Source: a virus. From it: 25,912 nucleotides of DNA. The translations under genes were made by a program, and so were the position numbers. The first letter of the stretch is position 1. Every line of letters starts with the position of its first letter. Where the stretch lies: positions 1 to 25,912 of IMG/VR virus record IMGVR_UViG_3300025536_000038. The stretch is one strand, 5' to 3'. The notes beneath the pieces are model-generated. The model did not search any database and had not been told where the DNA came from. It saw only the letters and a program-made list of their open reading frames with translations. Shown here piece after piece: positions 25,745 through 25,912 of this stretch.

Positions 25745-25912
25745 TTATTGTGGCAAGCGTGGAGTTGTGCCAGTTTCTTCGATGTGAAGTTCTGCCCGAC
25801 AAAGTTTCCGCATCATGGCTGAATGAGCTTGAACCAAAATTGCTTGCATCTGACGAACGTCAAGCTTCTCACGGTTGTAACAGAGAGTTTCGAGAAGGCT
25901 TGAATACTTGGC
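25745..25912 (-). CDS. Partial unknown protein, 3' end (55 aa visible)
   Basis: An open frame runs from the window edge to TAA at 25747-25745, with Leu/Glu-rich helical sequence (LLETLCYNREKLDVRQMQAI...). The -35 of the next gene lies over its last codons. The start is outside the window. Confidence 0.6.
   Translation of the reverse strand, partial: AKYSSLLETLCYNREKLDVRQMQAILVQAHSAMMRKLCRAELHIEETGTTPRLPQ

Overview
The window looks like part of a large tailed double-stranded DNA bacteriophage genome. It has tightly packed, mostly small unknown genes, a tRNA cluster with an initiator tRNA, a phage-type RNA ligase, a SNF2-like helicase, free-standing HNH endonucleases and a GP88-family protein. 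There are no ribosomal or metabolic operons. No structural, terminase or polymerase genes are visible, so this is an accessory/early region. I cannot name the host; the promoters are of the ordinary sigma-70 type.

Layout: bases 1-9.8 kb are read rightward and 9.9 kb to the end leftward, converging on two facing terminators at 9796-9908. The rightward arm holds small unknown genes (322-4110), a basic Ala/Pro-rich probable DNA-binding protein (4458), a helicase (5274), a PD-(D/E)XK-like protein (6761) and a tRNA/ncRNA block (7845-9783). That block has Arg, Lys, an Asn-like tRNA with a 72-nt insert in its D-loop, initiator Met, a Gly-like tRNA and Glu, separated by long structured non-coding stretches. 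The leftward arm holds GP88, a conserved 208-aa phage protein, a SprT-like metalloprotease, a metallophosphoesterase, a secreted protein with a His...Cys signature, two HNH endonucleases around tiny membrane proteins, RNA ligase, tRNA-Leu, a MESH1-like (p)ppGpp hydrolase, a structured-RNA block (about 23.8-24.1 kb) and small membrane proteins.

The main pattern is in gene expression. Nearly every gene or short operon has its own promoter, TTGACA/TTGCCA-N16(17)-TAnnnT. Its -10 box lies only 5-10 nt (most often 6) before the start codon, with no Shine-Dalgarno sequence, so the mRNAs should be leaderless. This rule also corrects many start codons. The phage carries its own initiator tRNA, which fits a programme based on leaderless translation (inference).

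A second pattern is a four-copy element (about 634, 4175, 12271 and 13150) with a GGTCCC-containing core. Three copies also carry a TTAACGTTAA palindrome. Every copy has a leftward promoter upstream of it, whichever way the nearby genes point. It may be a family of small RNAs, or a repeated replication or regulatory element. RNA ligase, the tRNAs and the alarmone hydrolase together suggest tRNA maintenance and stress counter-measures during infection.
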